From: Planotetraspora silvatica
Lineage (GTDB): Bacteria > Actinomycetota > Actinomycetes > Streptosporangiales > Streptosporangiaceae
Assembly (NCBI RefSeq): GCF_016863315.1
Contig: NZ_BOOQ01000002.1
Location: forward strand, 62,001-126,000
Direction: 5' to 3'
Length of the DNA: 64,000 bases
Shown here: in pieces, positions 31,386 to 42,213 of the stretch
Layout: each line of letters opens with the position of its first letter
How positions within the stretch are numbered: the first letter of the stretch is position 1
Made by a program: the position numbers and the translations under genes
The notes under the pieces: model-generated
Databases searched by the model: none
What the model saw: only the letters and a program-made list of their open reading frames with translations
What the model was told of the DNA's origin: nothing

Positions 31386-32018
31386 GTGAGTTTTGTACGG
31401 GACGAACGTGCGGCCATCTCCACCACTTTGGACGAGCTCGGTCCCGATGCTCCCACGCTCTGCGAGGGATGGACGACGGCCGATCTCGCCGCGCACCTCG
31501 TGCTCCGTGAGCGCCGGCCCGACGCCGCGGGAGGCATCGCGCTCAGTTTCCTGTCCGGCTACACCGGCTCCGTCCAGAACCGCCTCAAGAACGGCCGGCC
31601 CTATGCCGAACTCGTCGAGTTCGTACGGCAGGGCCCGCCGATCTGGTCCCCGTACCGCATCCCCGGCATCGACAAGGTCGTGAACTCCGTCGAGTTGTTC
31701 GTCCACCACGAGGACGCCAGGCGTGCCCAGCCCGGCTGGGAGCCCCGCGTGCTGCCTCCGGAGGCCGAGGAGTCGCTGTGGCGGCAACTCAAGAGCGGCG
31801 CCCGCCTCTTCCTGCGCAGATCGCCGGTCGGCGTCCTGCTCCGGCGCACCGGCGGCGGCGAGGTGACGGCCGGGAAGACCGCGCCCGAGGTGGTCGTCAG
31901 CGGCGAGACCGGCGAGCTGATCCTGTTCGCCTTCGGCCGGGCCGAGCACGCCCGGGTGACCTTCGAAGGCGACGAGGGCGCAGTGCGGCGGCTGCGCGAG
32001 ACGCCACTGGGCATGTGA
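31386..32018 (+). CDS. TIGR03085-family DinB-like metal-binding protein
   Basis: A 210-residue protein of the TIGR03085 family, related to mycothiol-dependent maleylpyruvate isomerase N-terminal domains. Marks are ARDERAAISTTLDELGPDAPTLCEGWTTADLAAHLVLRERRPD-like order, here starting FVRDERAAIS, with the His of LAAHLVLRE, and VELFVHHEDARRAQP further on. The DinB four-helix fold would place these histidines around a metal. Enzymatic role is unknown. The GTG at 31386 probably starts a leaderless message. It is followed by two tiny membrane protein genes on the same strand. Confidence 0.85.
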   Translation: MSFVRDERAAISTTLDELGPDAPTLCEGWTTADLAAHLVLRERRPDAAGGIALSFLSGYTGSVQNRLKNGRPYAELVEFVRQGPPIWSPYRIPGIDKVVNSVELFVHHEDARRAQPGWEPRVLPPEAEESLWRQLKSGARLFLRRSPVGVLLRRTGGGEVTAGKTAPEVVVSGETGELILFAFGRAEHARVTFEGDEGAVRRLRETPLGM

Positions 32019-32104
32019 CACGGTAAATCGATCTAGACGGAAATCACGCGTAACCTTGGCGCGATGCGGCAGCATGAGGGCAGTGCCTCATGGTTGGAGC
32101 CCCG

Positions 32105-32269
32105 ATGAACGCCAAGAAGATAATCACCTATGTGGTCGTCGCCTTCGTGATCTTCTACCTGTTCACCCAGCCCACGGCCGCAGCCGCCGCGGTCAGGGGC
32201 CTGTTCGGGGGCGTCAGCACCGGCGCGGAACGCCTCTCGTCGTTCTTCACGACGCTCGTGAACAGCTGA
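32105..32269 (+). CDS. Small membrane protein, first of a tandem pair
   Basis: A 54-residue protein (start MNAKKIITYVVVAFVIFYLF, end TTLVNS). One membrane segment covers residues 6-21 and is followed by a short amphipathic tail. GGTTGGAG lies upstream of ATG 32105. It is paralogous to the next small gene: both share the order KK, hydrophobic segment FYL, QP, AAA, STGA/NTGA, FFTT. It is too short for many gene finders. Function unknown. A small hairpin (ATGAGG/CCTCAT) sits in its leader. Confidence 0.75.
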   Translation: MNAKKIITYVVVAFVIFYLFTQPTAAAAAVRGLFGGVSTGAERLSSFFTTLVNS

Positions 32270-32383
32270 CCCCGCGCCTTCTCAGCGGATGGGATGGTAG
32301 GGGCTCGTGGCCTCCCGGCTAGTTATGATCTTCCGTGTCGCCGGGTACAAACAGCCGGGAAACTGACTGCAGGAGGCCCCCCA

Positions 32384-32545
32384 ATGCAGGTCAAGAAGGT
32401 TCTTACGTACGCGGCCATCGCGTTCGTGGTCTTCTACCTCTACAACCAGCCGCGAGCCGCAGCCGGCGCCGTCAACGGCGTGTTCGACACGATCAACACC
32501 GGCGCCACCCGTCTGGCGACCTTCTTCACGACGGTCCTGCAGTGA
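32384..32545 (+). CDS. Small membrane protein, second of a tandem pair
   Basis: A 53-residue paralogue of the preceding gene (start MQVKKVLTYAAIAFVVFYLY, end TTVLQ). It has a strong ribosome binding site, AGGAGG, eight bases before ATG 32384. One membrane segment is predicted at residues 6-20, with a tail containing INTGATRLATFFTT. Separate ribosome binding sites and about 114 bases between the two copies suggest both are translated. Conservation of the tail as well as the membrane segment argues for a specific role, perhaps as a partner of a larger membrane complex; this is inference. Confidence 0.75.
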   Translation: MQVKKVLTYAAIAFVVFYLYNQPRAAAGAVNGVFDTINTGATRLATFFTTVLQ

Positions 32546-32679
32546 TGTGACCCCGGCCGGTGTGCCGAAGGGGATTCCGCACACCCGGCCTTCTCTCCAC
32601 CCCGCCCACCGCGCCGAAAAGACGGCGCGGTGGCGTGGCGGCACTTCCGCCGTCGGCTCTCCCGTGTTACGCAGACAGG

Positions 32680-34086
32680 ATGGGAGACCGCCACAGCGCC
32701 GCCGTCGCTCCACCACAACTCGATCCCGCGGCCCGCAGGATTCTCGAACGTGTCGAGGTCGACGGCATCGAGCTGGTCCGATTCCTCTACGCCGACCACG
32801 GCGGAGTCATCCGCGGCAAGGCCTCGGGACGCTCCCGCCTCCCCGAACGGATCGGCACGGGCATCGGCCACACGGTGGCGATGATGGCGATGTCGATGCT
32901 CGACCATCTCCAGCCGGTCGAGGGCATGGGACCGGTGGGCGAGGTCCGCATCGTCCCCGATCCCGCGACCTTCGTGCCGCTCCCCTACGCGTCCGGCGCG
33001 GCGGCGATGCTCTCCGATCTCCGGCAGCTCGACGGGAGCCCGTGGGCGGCCTGCCCGCGGACGTTCCTCAAGGACGCCGTCGCCCTGCTCGGCTCGCAGG
33101 GCCTCACCCCCGTCGCGGCCTTCGAGCCCGAGTTCACACTCGGCCGGCGGCTCCCCGATCCGACGGGCGGTCCCGACCGGCTCGTCCCGATCGACGACAG
33201 CCTGTGCTACGCCGCGGCCGGGTTCGACCTCGCCCACGACTACACGATGGCGCTCGTACGCGCGCTGGAGGCGCAGGGGCTGCCGATCGAGCACTACTAC
33301 CCCGAGCTGGGAGCCGGCCAGCACGAGCTGTCCATCCGGCCCGCGACCGCCCTCAAGGCCGCCGACAACCACGTGATCTACCGGGAGACCGTCCGCGGAG
33401 TGGCCTTCCGGATGGCGATGTGGGCCTCGCTCGCGCCCAAGCCGATCGCCGACCAGGCCGGCAACGGCGCCCACCTGCACGTCTCACTCTGGGACGCCGA
33501 TCTGGAGCGCAACCTGTTCGCCGACGGCAAGGGCGGCCTGTCGGTGCTCGGCCGGCGCTTCATCGCGGGCGTCCTCGCCCACCTGCCCGGCCTCGTGGCA
33601 CTGACCTGCGCGAGCGTCAACAGTTACCGGCGCCTCCGGCCCCGCACCTGGGCGAGCGCGTACACCTGCTACGGCACGGACAATCGCGAGGCGGCGGTCC
33701 GGATCTGCTCCCCCATGGGCGGAAACGTCGAGGCGTCGACGAATCTCGAGATCAAGCCCTCGGATTCGTCGGCCAACCCGTACCTGTCGCTCGGCGCCGT
33801 CCTCCACGCGGGGCTGGACGGCATCCGGCGGGAGCTCGACCCCGGAAAGGCCGTCATGGTGGACCCCGACACGCTGAGTGCCAAGCAGCGGGCCCGTCTG
33901 GGCTGTGAGCGGCTCCCCGCGTCCCTCGGTGAGGCTCTGGACGCCCTGGAGGCCGACCGGCTCCTCATGGACGCCCTGGGGCCCTTGCGGGGCGCCGCCT
34001 ATCTGGCCGTCAAACGGTCGGAGGCCGCGGACTTCGCCGCCCAGGACGTCGCGTACGAGACCTTCCAGCACCTGCGGGCGTTCTGA
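32680..34086 (+). CDS. Glutamine synthetase-like enzyme (possible gamma-glutamylpolyamine synthetase)
   Basis: A 468-residue member of the GS superfamily. Metal and substrate motifs are FEPEF (148-152), HYYPELGAGQHELS (about 207-219), NGAHLHVSLWD and NSYRRLRP. In the C-terminal motif NLEIKPSDSSANPYL, Glu357 is kept but the usual Arg two residues later is Lys359. The adenylylation Tyr region of true GlnA is not evident. Similar proteins in actinobacteria ligate glutamate to polyamines or other amines. The polyamine-type importer 5 kb upstream supports that, but indirectly. ATG 32680 has a weak ACAGG upstream. A hairpin terminator follows at 34112-34142, then a LacI-type regulator gene. Confidence 0.85.
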   Translation: MGDRHSAAVAPPQLDPAARRILERVEVDGIELVRFLYADHGGVIRGKASGRSRLPERIGTGIGHTVAMMAMSMLDHLQPVEGMGPVGEVRIVPDPATFVPLPYASGAAAMLSDLRQLDGSPWAACPRTFLKDAVALLGSQGLTPVAAFEPEFTLGRRLPDPTGGPDRLVPIDDSLCYAAAGFDLAHDYTMALVRALEAQGLPIEHYYPELGAGQHELSIRPATALKAADNHVIYRETVRGVAFRMAMWASLAPKPIADQAGNGAHLHVSLWDADLERNLFADGKGGLSVLGRRFIAGVLAHLPGLVALTCASVNSYRRLRPRTWASAYTCYGTDNREAAVRICSPMGGNVEASTNLEIKPSDSSANPYLSLGAVLHAGLDGIRRELDPGKAVMVDPDTLSAKQRARLGCERLPASLGEALDALEADRLLMDALGPLRGAAYLAVKRSEAADFAAQDVAYETFQHLRAF

Positions 34087-34111
34087 CCCGCCGTCCGGCC
34101 TCCGGCTCGTA

Positions 34112-34142
34112 CCCCCGCATGTGCGGGCCGCGCACGCGGGGG
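34112..34142 (+). terminator. Long GC hairpin after the GS-like gene
   Basis: CCCCCGC at 34112 and GCGGGGG at 34136 bracket an inner dyad (GTGCG with CGCAC), giving about 13 pairs with one mismatch and one G-U pair around a short loop. It begins 26 bases after the GS-like stop. There is no T-run, so efficiency is uncertain. Confidence 0.5.
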
Positions 34143-34223
34143 CGCCCGCCGCCCGGCCGGCCCGTGGAAAGGCGCGCCCCCGGGCTGGCGCGGCCCCCTG
34201 GGGCTCCGTTTTAATCGGCTTCG

Positions 34224-35249
34224 ATGAATCCGATCGGCATCAGGGAGGTCGCGGCCCACGCCGGCGTCTCCCCCGGCACCGTCTCCAACGTGCTCAATCG
34301 TCCGGAGAAGGTCGCCGCCGCCACCAGGGAACGAGTCCAGCGGTCCGTACGGGAGCTGGGATTCGTCCGGCACGGCTCCGCGTCGTCGTTGCGGGCGGGG
34401 CACAGCAGGACCATCGGGCTGTCCGTGATCGACATCGGCAACCCCTTCTTCACCGATGTCGCCGCCGGGGTCGAGGACATGGCGAGCGAGCTCGGGTACG
34501 CGGTGATCCTCGGCAATTCCGCGGGGAACCTCGCGAAGGAGGAGCGCAACCTGCTCGTCCTGTCCGAGCAACGCGTGCGGGGAGTGCTGATCACTCCGTC
34601 CGGAGAGGACCCGGTCCGGCTCGACCGCATCCGCGAGCGCGGCATCAACCTCGTCCTGGTCGACCACCCGGCCCACCGCCCCGACCAGTGCTCGGTCGCC
34701 GTCAACGACGTGGCGGGCGGCCGCCTCGCCGTGGCCCACCTGCTCGAACGGGGAGCGCGCCGCATCGCCTACCTGAGCGGCCCCTCCTCCATCCGGCAGT
34801 GTCAGGACCGCCTGGAGGGAGCGCGGCAGGCCGTGCTGCGGGCGGGCCTGGACCCGGCCGTCGCACTCGCCGAGCTGACGATGCCCAGCATGAACGCCGG
34901 GTGCGGGCAGCAGGCCGCCGAGGCGCTGCTGGCGTCGGGAGCGCTGCCGGACGCCGTGTTCTGCGCCAACGACCTGCTGGCGCTGGGCCTGCTGCGCGGG
35001 CTGCTCCAGGCGGGCGTGCGCGTGCCCGGCGACATGATGCTGATCGGCTACGACGACATCGACTTCGCCGCCGCCTCGGCCGTGTCGCTCAGCTCGATCA
35101 CTCAGCCGACGTACCGGCTCGGCCGCATCGCCACCCAGTTGCTGCTCGACGAGTGCGACAACCCCGAGGCGCACACGCACCAGCAGATCATGTTCCAGCC
35201 GACGTTGGTCGTCAGGGAGTCGACGAGCGCGCAAATCGCCACCTCGTAA
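34224..35249 (+). CDS. LacI-family transcription regulator
   Basis: A 341-residue LacI/GalR repressor. The helix-turn-helix is IREVAAHAGVSPGTVSNVLNRPEKVAAATRERV-like at residues 5-37, with the hinge helix ending near residue 58 (SSLRAGHSRTIG). The periplasmic-binding-protein-like core follows (LSVIDIGNPFFTDVAAGVEDMA; RRIAYLSGPSS; DAVFCANDLLALGLLRGL; IGYDDIDFAAA). Ligands are usually sugars, but no sugar operon is adjacent; the closest targets would be the GS-like gene or itself. I see no clear LacI palindrome in the 137 bases upstream. ATG 34224 gives the usual N-terminus. Confidence 0.92.
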   Translation: MNPIGIREVAAHAGVSPGTVSNVLNRPEKVAAATRERVQRSVRELGFVRHGSASSLRAGHSRTIGLSVIDIGNPFFTDVAAGVEDMASELGYAVILGNSAGNLAKEERNLLVLSEQRVRGVLITPSGEDPVRLDRIRERGINLVLVDHPAHRPDQCSVAVNDVAGGRLAVAHLLERGARRIAYLSGPSSIRQCQDRLEGARQAVLRAGLDPAVALAELTMPSMNAGCGQQAAEALLASGALPDAVFCANDLLALGLLRGLLQAGVRVPGDMMLIGYDDIDFAAASAVSLSSITQPTYRLGRIATQLLLDECDNPEAHTHQQIMFQPTLVVRESTSAQIATS

Positions 35250-35411
35250 TCGGTGGGCAAGGACAACGAACCGTCAGCCCGTGGAATGGAATGCCGTTCG
35301 GTTCGCTCTGTTTCCGGTTGATTCGCCTAGACGGAATTCGATGCCCGGGCCGACGATGGAAGAGCAAATCCCCGATCGCCGCCAAGCGGCCCTGATCGGA
35401 TAGGAGAAAGC

Positions 35412-35801
35412 ATGAACGGAAAGCGTTTCCCAGCTCTTCTGGGGCTGGCCCTTCTTCCCGCCATCGCCTTCGGGTCGGCGCAGACGGCCCAGGCCGCCAC
35501 CCACGACCCCGGCACCTCGTCGGTCGCCGACACGGCGTCCGACACGACGATCGGCACCGCTCACAGCGGGACGTCCCGCACCATGAGCGACCGGATGCGG
35601 ATCCCGTCGCTCGACCCGGTGGCCGAGGACTCCGAGGAATCCGAGCAGCAAGAGGCCACCACACCGGAAGAGATCTCGCAGGGCCAGTCCAGCACGGACG
35701 AGTCCCTCACGGGCGAGCCCCTGCAGCAGCAGTCCATGCGGGGAGAATCGATACCTCCCCGCGAGGAGCCCAGGAACCGCTGGTCGGACCAGAGCGGGTG
35801 A
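35412..35801 (+). CDS. Small secreted acidic protein, unknown
   Basis: A 129-residue protein with a typical signal peptide (KRFPALLGLALLPAIAFGSAQTAQA, cleavage likely after AQA at about residue 28). The mature part is short and low in hydrophobics, rich in Ser, Thr, Glu, Gln and Asp (EDSEESEQQEATTPEEISQ), and probably unstructured. AGGAGA precedes ATG 35412. I recognise no domain. Base composition is more A/T than its neighbours. An intrinsic terminator lies 70 bases downstream. It closes the plus-strand part of the accessory region and converges with hisF. Confidence 0.7.
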   Translation: MNGKRFPALLGLALLPAIAFGSAQTAQAATHDPGTSSVADTASDTTIGTAHSGTSRTMSDRMRIPSLDPVAEDSEESEQQEATTPEEISQGQSSTDESLTGEPLQQQSMRGESIPPREEPRNRWSDQSG

Positions 35802-35870
35802 CACACCCGCACCAGCCCGGCGAACAGTGAAACCAAGCGCCGCGGAAAAAGCGGCCACATGAATGGAGAT

Positions 35871-35905
35871 GCGGCCTCCAGTGAATCTGGAGGCCGCGTT
35901 TCTCG
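35871..35905 (+). terminator. Intrinsic terminator between the small secreted protein gene and hisF
   Basis: GCGGCCTCCAG and CTGGAGGCCGC form a perfect 11-bp stem with loop TGAAT, followed on the plus strand by GTTTCTC. It is the best intrinsic terminator on the plus strand in this window and also lies beyond hisF on the other strand. Confidence 0.75.
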
Positions 35906-36000
35906 CATATTCGGTGAATTTCCAGGAATCGCACGAGACCACATCTCCGCCGCCCGGAAATCAAACTCCCCGAGCGGCAAAGAGCCGTTTCACCCCTGCC

Positions 36001-36771
36001 TCAGCGGACGGGATGACCCGCGGACCGCAGCGTCTCCTTCACCTCGTGGATCTTGAGCTGGCCGAAGTGGAACACCGACGCGGCGAGGACGGCGTCCGCC
36101 CCGGCCTCGACGGCCGGCGCGAAGTCCTCCAGCCTTCCCGCGCCGCCCGAGGCGATCACCGGGACCGTCACGGCCGCGCGGACGGCTCTGAGCATCTCCA
36201 GGTCGTAACCCGACTTGGTGCCGTCGCCGTCCATCGAGTTGAGCAGGATCTCCCCCACACCGAGCTCCTGGCCCCGCGCGGCCCACTCGACGGCGTCGAG
36301 TCCCGTGCCGCGGCGCCCGCCGTGGGTGGTCACCTCGAAGCCGGACGGCGTGGGCGGACCGTCGACGACCCGGCGGGCGTCGACGGACAACACCACGCAC
36401 TGGGAGCCGAACCGCCGCGACGCCTCGGTGAGCAGTTCGGGCCGCGCGATGGCCGCGGTGTTGATGCCCACCTTGTCGGCGCCGGCGCGCAGCATACGGT
36501 CCACGTCCTCGACCGCCCGGATCCCCCCGCCGACGGTCAGCGGGATGAACACCTGCTCGGCCGTACGGCGGACCACGTCGAGCATGGTCTCCCGCTCACC
36601 CGAAGACGCGGTGATGTCGAGAAATGTCAGCTCATCCGCGCCTTCGGCGTCGTAACGGCGGGCAAGCTCGACCGGGTCCCCCGCATCACGCAGGTTCTCG
36701 AAGTTGACGCCCTTGACCACCCGCCCGGCGTCCACGTCCAGGCAGGGGATGACCCGCACCGCGACCGTCAT
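36001..36771 (-). CDS. hisF: Imidazole glycerol phosphate synthase cyclase subunit
   Basis: HisF (256 residues) takes ammonia from HisH and converts PRFAR to IGP and AICAR. The TIM-barrel motifs are complete: [27 protein letters not shown] (catalytic Asp11 equivalent), [27 protein letters not shown] (second catalytic Asp) and [11 protein letters not shown]. The start overlaps the ridA stop by four bases. It is the last gene of the leftward his operon in this block; hisI, its common next gene, is displaced by about 15 kb. Confidence 0.97.
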   Translation of the reverse strand: MTVAVRVIPCLDVDAGRVVKGVNFENLRDAGDPVELARRYDAEGADELTFLDITASSGERETMLDVVRRTAEQVFIPLTVGGGIRAVEDVDRMLRAGADKVGINTAAIARPELLTEASRRFGSQCVVLSVDARRVVDGPPTPSGFEVTTHGGRRGTGLDAVEWAARGQELGVGEILLNSMDGDGTKSGYDLEMLRAVRAAVTVPVIASGGAGRLEDFAPAVEAGADAVLAASVFHFGQLKIHEVKETLRSAGHPVR

Positions 36772-37175
36772 GGCGACCGCTCCCCCCGGTAGGCCTCGAC
36801 CTCGACCTCGACCAGCATGCGGGAGTCCACCAGGCCGGCGACCTGGACACTCGTGCAGGCGGGCCGTACGGTCCCGAACACCTCGCCGTGCGCGCGGCCG
36901 ACGGCCTCGAAGTCGGCGGCGTTCACGACGTAGAGGCGCGTGCGGACGACCTCGGCGACCGAGACCCCCGCCTTCTCCACCGCGTCGAGGGCGATGGAGA
37001 TCGCCGTCAGCGTCTGGTTGTAAGCGTCGCCAACGTGCTGGATCTCTCCGCCGACGGTGGCGGTGCAGCCGGACACGTGGATGTGGGGGCCCGCGACGAC
37101 CGCGCGGGCATAGCCGTACCGGTCCTCCCAGGGACCGCCGGACGAGATCCGGGTGAAGGTGACACGCTCACTCAT
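36768..37175 (-). CDS. RidA/YjgF-family enamine/imine deaminase
   Basis: A 135-residue Rid protein: [30 protein letters not shown] at the start, [39 protein letters not shown] in the middle and [26 protein letters not shown] at the end. Rid proteins hydrolyse reactive enamines from PLP enzymes and protect branched-chain and other pathways. ATG 37175 overlaps the priA stop by four bases; its own stop overlaps the hisF start by four. Its place between priA and hisF suggests a housekeeping role in the his pathway, but no his intermediate is a proven substrate. Confidence 0.9.
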   Translation of the reverse strand: MSERVTFTRISSGGPWEDRYGYARAVVAGPHIHVSGCTATVGGEIQHVGDAYNQTLTAISIALDAVEKAGVSVAEVVRTRLYVVNAADFEAVGRAHGEVFGTVRPACTSVQVAGLVDSRMLVEVEVEAYRGERSP

Positions 37176-37897
37176 CGCGCGCTCACCGCCGCGAGCGCCT
37201 CTTCCAGCGTGAACGCCTGGGCGTACAGCGCCTTGCCGATGATGGCGCCCTCGACGCCCTCGGGGACGAGGGTGGCCAGCGCGCGGAGGTCGTCGAGCGA
37301 CGAGACGCCGCCGCTGGCGATCACGGGCCGGTCGGTCCTGGCGCAGACCTCGCGGAGCAGATCGAGGTTGGGACCGCGCAACGTGCCGTCCTTGGTCACG
37401 TCGGTGACGACGTACCGCGGGCAGCCCTCGGACTCCAGACGGTCGAGGACCTCCCACAGGTCGCCCCCCTCCTGCGTCCAGCCGCGTGCGGCGAGGGTGG
37501 TCCCCCGGACGTCGAGCCCCACCGCGATCTTGTCGCCGTACTCAGCGATGATCTTGGCGCACCAGGCGGGGTCCTCCAGGGCCGCCGTGCCGATGTTGAC
37601 ACGACGGCAGCCGGTGGACAGCGCGGCGTCGAGCGACGCGTCGTCACGGATGCCCCCCGACAACTCGACCTGCACGTCCAGGGCGCCGACGACGGAGGCG
37701 AGCAACTCGCGGTTGTCACCCCGGCCGAACGCCGCGTCCAGGTCGACCAGATGGATCCACTCCGCACCGGCCTCCTGCCAGGCCAGCGCCGCGGCGAGCG
37801 GATCCCCGTACGAGGTCTCCGTCCCTGCCTCACCTTGCACCAGGCGGACCGCCTGGCCGTCCGCGACGTCCACAGCAGGGAGCAAAACGAGCGACAT
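37172..37897 (-). CDS. priA: Bifunctional HisA/TrpF isomerase (PriA)
   Basis: A TIM-barrel isomerase of 241 residues: [29 protein letters not shown] (general base Asp), [61 protein letters not shown] (general acid Asp) and VIASGGVSS. In actinobacteria lacking trpF this protein isomerises both ProFAR (His) and PRA (Trp). No separate trpF is present near trpC here, which fits. The motif [11 protein letters not shown] resembles PriA more than strict HisA. It starts three bases after the 112-residue membrane protein stop. Confidence 0.95.
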   Translation of the reverse strand: MSLVLLPAVDVADGQAVRLVQGEAGTETSYGDPLAAALAWQEAGAEWIHLVDLDAAFGRGDNRELLASVVGALDVQVELSGGIRDDASLDAALSTGCRRVNIGTAALEDPAWCAKIIAEYGDKIAVGLDVRGTTLAARGWTQEGGDLWEVLDRLESEGCPRYVVTDVTKDGTLRGPNLDLLREVCARTDRPVIASGGVSSLDDLRALATLVPEGVEGAIIGKALYAQAFTLEEALAAVSAR

Positions 37898-37900
37898 TGG

Positions 37901-38239
37901 TCACGACCTCCGGTCGAAGACGATGGTGACGAGCACGGGGATCAGCAGTGTGGAGAAGATCAGGACGCCGAGCCGGGCCATCCAGCCGTCGAGCAGGAGC
38001 CAGGCGAGCACCTGGACGATGAACCACAGCAGCGCGAGAACGCCGTTCTCCGTGCGGCGCCTTCGCGCGAGCCTGCCCTGCTGCCGGGCCACCCGGACCG
38101 GCCGCGGCAACACCGCGGTGACGCGGCCGCGCAACTCGCGCCGCCTGGCCGCTCTGGCCTCACGCACGGCGCGAGCGGCGGCGAGGCGCTCGCGCTCGGC
38201 TTCACGCTCCGCCCTCCGCCTGGCCCGCTCCTTGCTCAT
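37901..38239 (-). CDS. Small basic membrane protein in the his operon
   Basis: A 112-residue protein. The first 65 residues are strongly basic and helical with many Arg, Ala and Glu (ERARRRAEREAERERLAAARAV), then two hydrophobic segments follow (VLALLWFIVQVLAWLLLDGW; LGVLIFSTLLIPVLVTIVF). Related genes accompany hisH and priA in other actinobacteria, with no known function. It begins 34 bases past the hisH stop and ends three bases before priA. The basic part may bind nucleic acid or lipid head groups; this is speculation. Confidence 0.75.
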   Translation of the reverse strand: MSKERARRRAEREAERERLAAARAVREARAARRRELRGRVTAVLPRPVRVARQQGRLARRRRTENGVLALLWFIVQVLAWLLLDGWMARLGVLIFSTLLIPVLVTIVFDRRS

Positions 38240-38273
38240 CCTGTCTCCCGTCCCGCCCTACGGCTAGCCCGGC

Positions 38274-38915
38274 TCACAACGTGCGCAGCCAGTTGCCCAG
38301 CAGCGCGGCTCCGGCGTCGCCGGACTTCTCGGGGTGGAACTGGGTGGCCATCAGGGGCCCGTTCTCCACGGCCGCGACGAACGGCACGCCGTGCTCGGCC
38401 CAGGTGACCAGCGGCTGGTTGAAGCCGGGGCCGGCCGTGAGCCTCCAGTCGCGCACGCCGTAGGAGTGGACGAAGTAGAAGCGGGTGCCCGCGTCGAGGC
38501 CGTCGAACAGCACGCTCCCCGCCGGTGCGGCGACCGTGTTCCAGCCCATGTGCGGGAGCACGGGGGCGTCGAGGCGCTCGACGGTGCCGGGCCACTCGCC
38601 GCAGCCCTCGGTGTGGACGCCGTGCTCGACGCCCTTCTCGAACAGAATCTGCATCCCGACGCAGATTCCGAGCACCGGGCGCCCGCCCGCGAGCCGGCGG
38701 CCCACGATCTGGTCGCCGCGCACGCTCTTGAGACCCTCCATGCAGGCGGAGAAGGCCCCGACGCCGGGAACGACCAGGCCGTCGGCCTCCAGCGCGGCGT
38801 CCCAGTCGGCGGTCACCGTCACGTCGGCGCCCACCCGGGCCAGCGCGCGCTCCGCCGAGCGGAGGTTGCCCGATCCGTAGTCGAGGACCACGACACGTCT
38901 GCCTACTGCCACCAC
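38274..38915 (-). CDS. hisH: Imidazole glycerol phosphate synthase glutaminase subunit
   Basis: HisH hydrolyses glutamine and passes ammonia to HisF. Class I amidotransferase marks are [17 protein letters not shown], the nucleophile motif [14 protein letters not shown] (Cys), and the His/Glu pair in [10 protein letters not shown]. Length is 213 residues from GTG 38915; an adjacent GTG at 38912 is equally possible. AGGGG lies four to seven bases upstream. The start overlaps the end of an upstream 50-codon gene by 13 bases, so translation is probably coupled. Confidence 0.95.
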   Translation of the reverse strand: MVAVGRRVVVLDYGSGNLRSAERALARVGADVTVTADWDAALEADGLVVPGVGAFSACMEGLKSVRGDQIVGRRLAGGRPVLGICVGMQILFEKGVEHGVHTEGCGEWPGTVERLDAPVLPHMGWNTVAAPAGSVLFDGLDAGTRFYFVHSYGVRDWRLTAGPGFNQPLVTWAEHGVPFVAAVENGPLMATQFHPEKSGDAGAALLGNWLRTL

Positions 38916-39054
38916 ATCACCCCTGCCGTGATCGCCAGCGCGGCCCCGACGCCGGTCAGCGCCGCGAGCACCTTGAGTTTCTGCCGTATGGCGGAGTAGA
39001 CACCTCCGAGGAGGAAGAGCCCAATGAAGATCATGCCACCCGAGGCGAAGGTCA

Positions 39055-39055
<1 letters not shown>
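38903..39055 (-). CDS. 50-residue membrane protein between hisB and hisH
   Basis: An open frame of 50 codons starts at ATG 39055, sharing its A with the hisB TGA (TGATG overlap), and stops with TAG at 38905-38903 inside the hisH start region. The peptide begins [20 protein letters not shown] and continues with a short basic turn (SAIRQKLKV) and a second hydrophobic stretch ending GVMWWQ, giving two membrane segments. Its perfect fit between two operon genes, with coupled start and stop, argues it is real although very short. Function unknown. Confidence 0.7.
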
Positions 39056-42028
<2,973 letters not shown>

Positions 42029-42034
42029 CGTCCT

Positions 42035-42040
42035 AGTCTA
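42035..42040 (-). promoter_or_regulatory. Candidate -10 box of the his operon
   Basis: On the minus strand TAGACT is followed by AGGACG and then the hisD GTG, the same TANNNT-n6-start spacing seen before the TIGR03085 gene. The AGGA could instead act as a short ribosome binding site. No convincing -35 is visible. Confidence 0.4.
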
Positions 42041-42156
42041 CGGATGACCAGGGACAGATCCCGTTCTGCCCACTATGCGGGACACCGTGTTTCGCGGACG
42101 GGAACCGGGCGCCCCGAGCTGCGCGATCTTCCACGGTGCCTCCTCGGCCCATCGAA

Positions 42157-42185
42157 GGCGGCCGGTCGGTGACGCACCGGCCGCC
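42157..42185 (-). terminator. Hairpin after the ThuA-lectin gene
   Basis: GGCGGCCGGT and ACCGGCCGCC form a perfect 10-bp stem with a 9-nt loop, 28 bases past the stop of the ThuA-lectin gene and before the hisD promoter. No U-run follows; it may insulate the his operon from read-through. Confidence 0.55.
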
Positions 42186-42213
42186 CTCCGTGTTCACTGT
42201 GAGTCCCCGTGGG

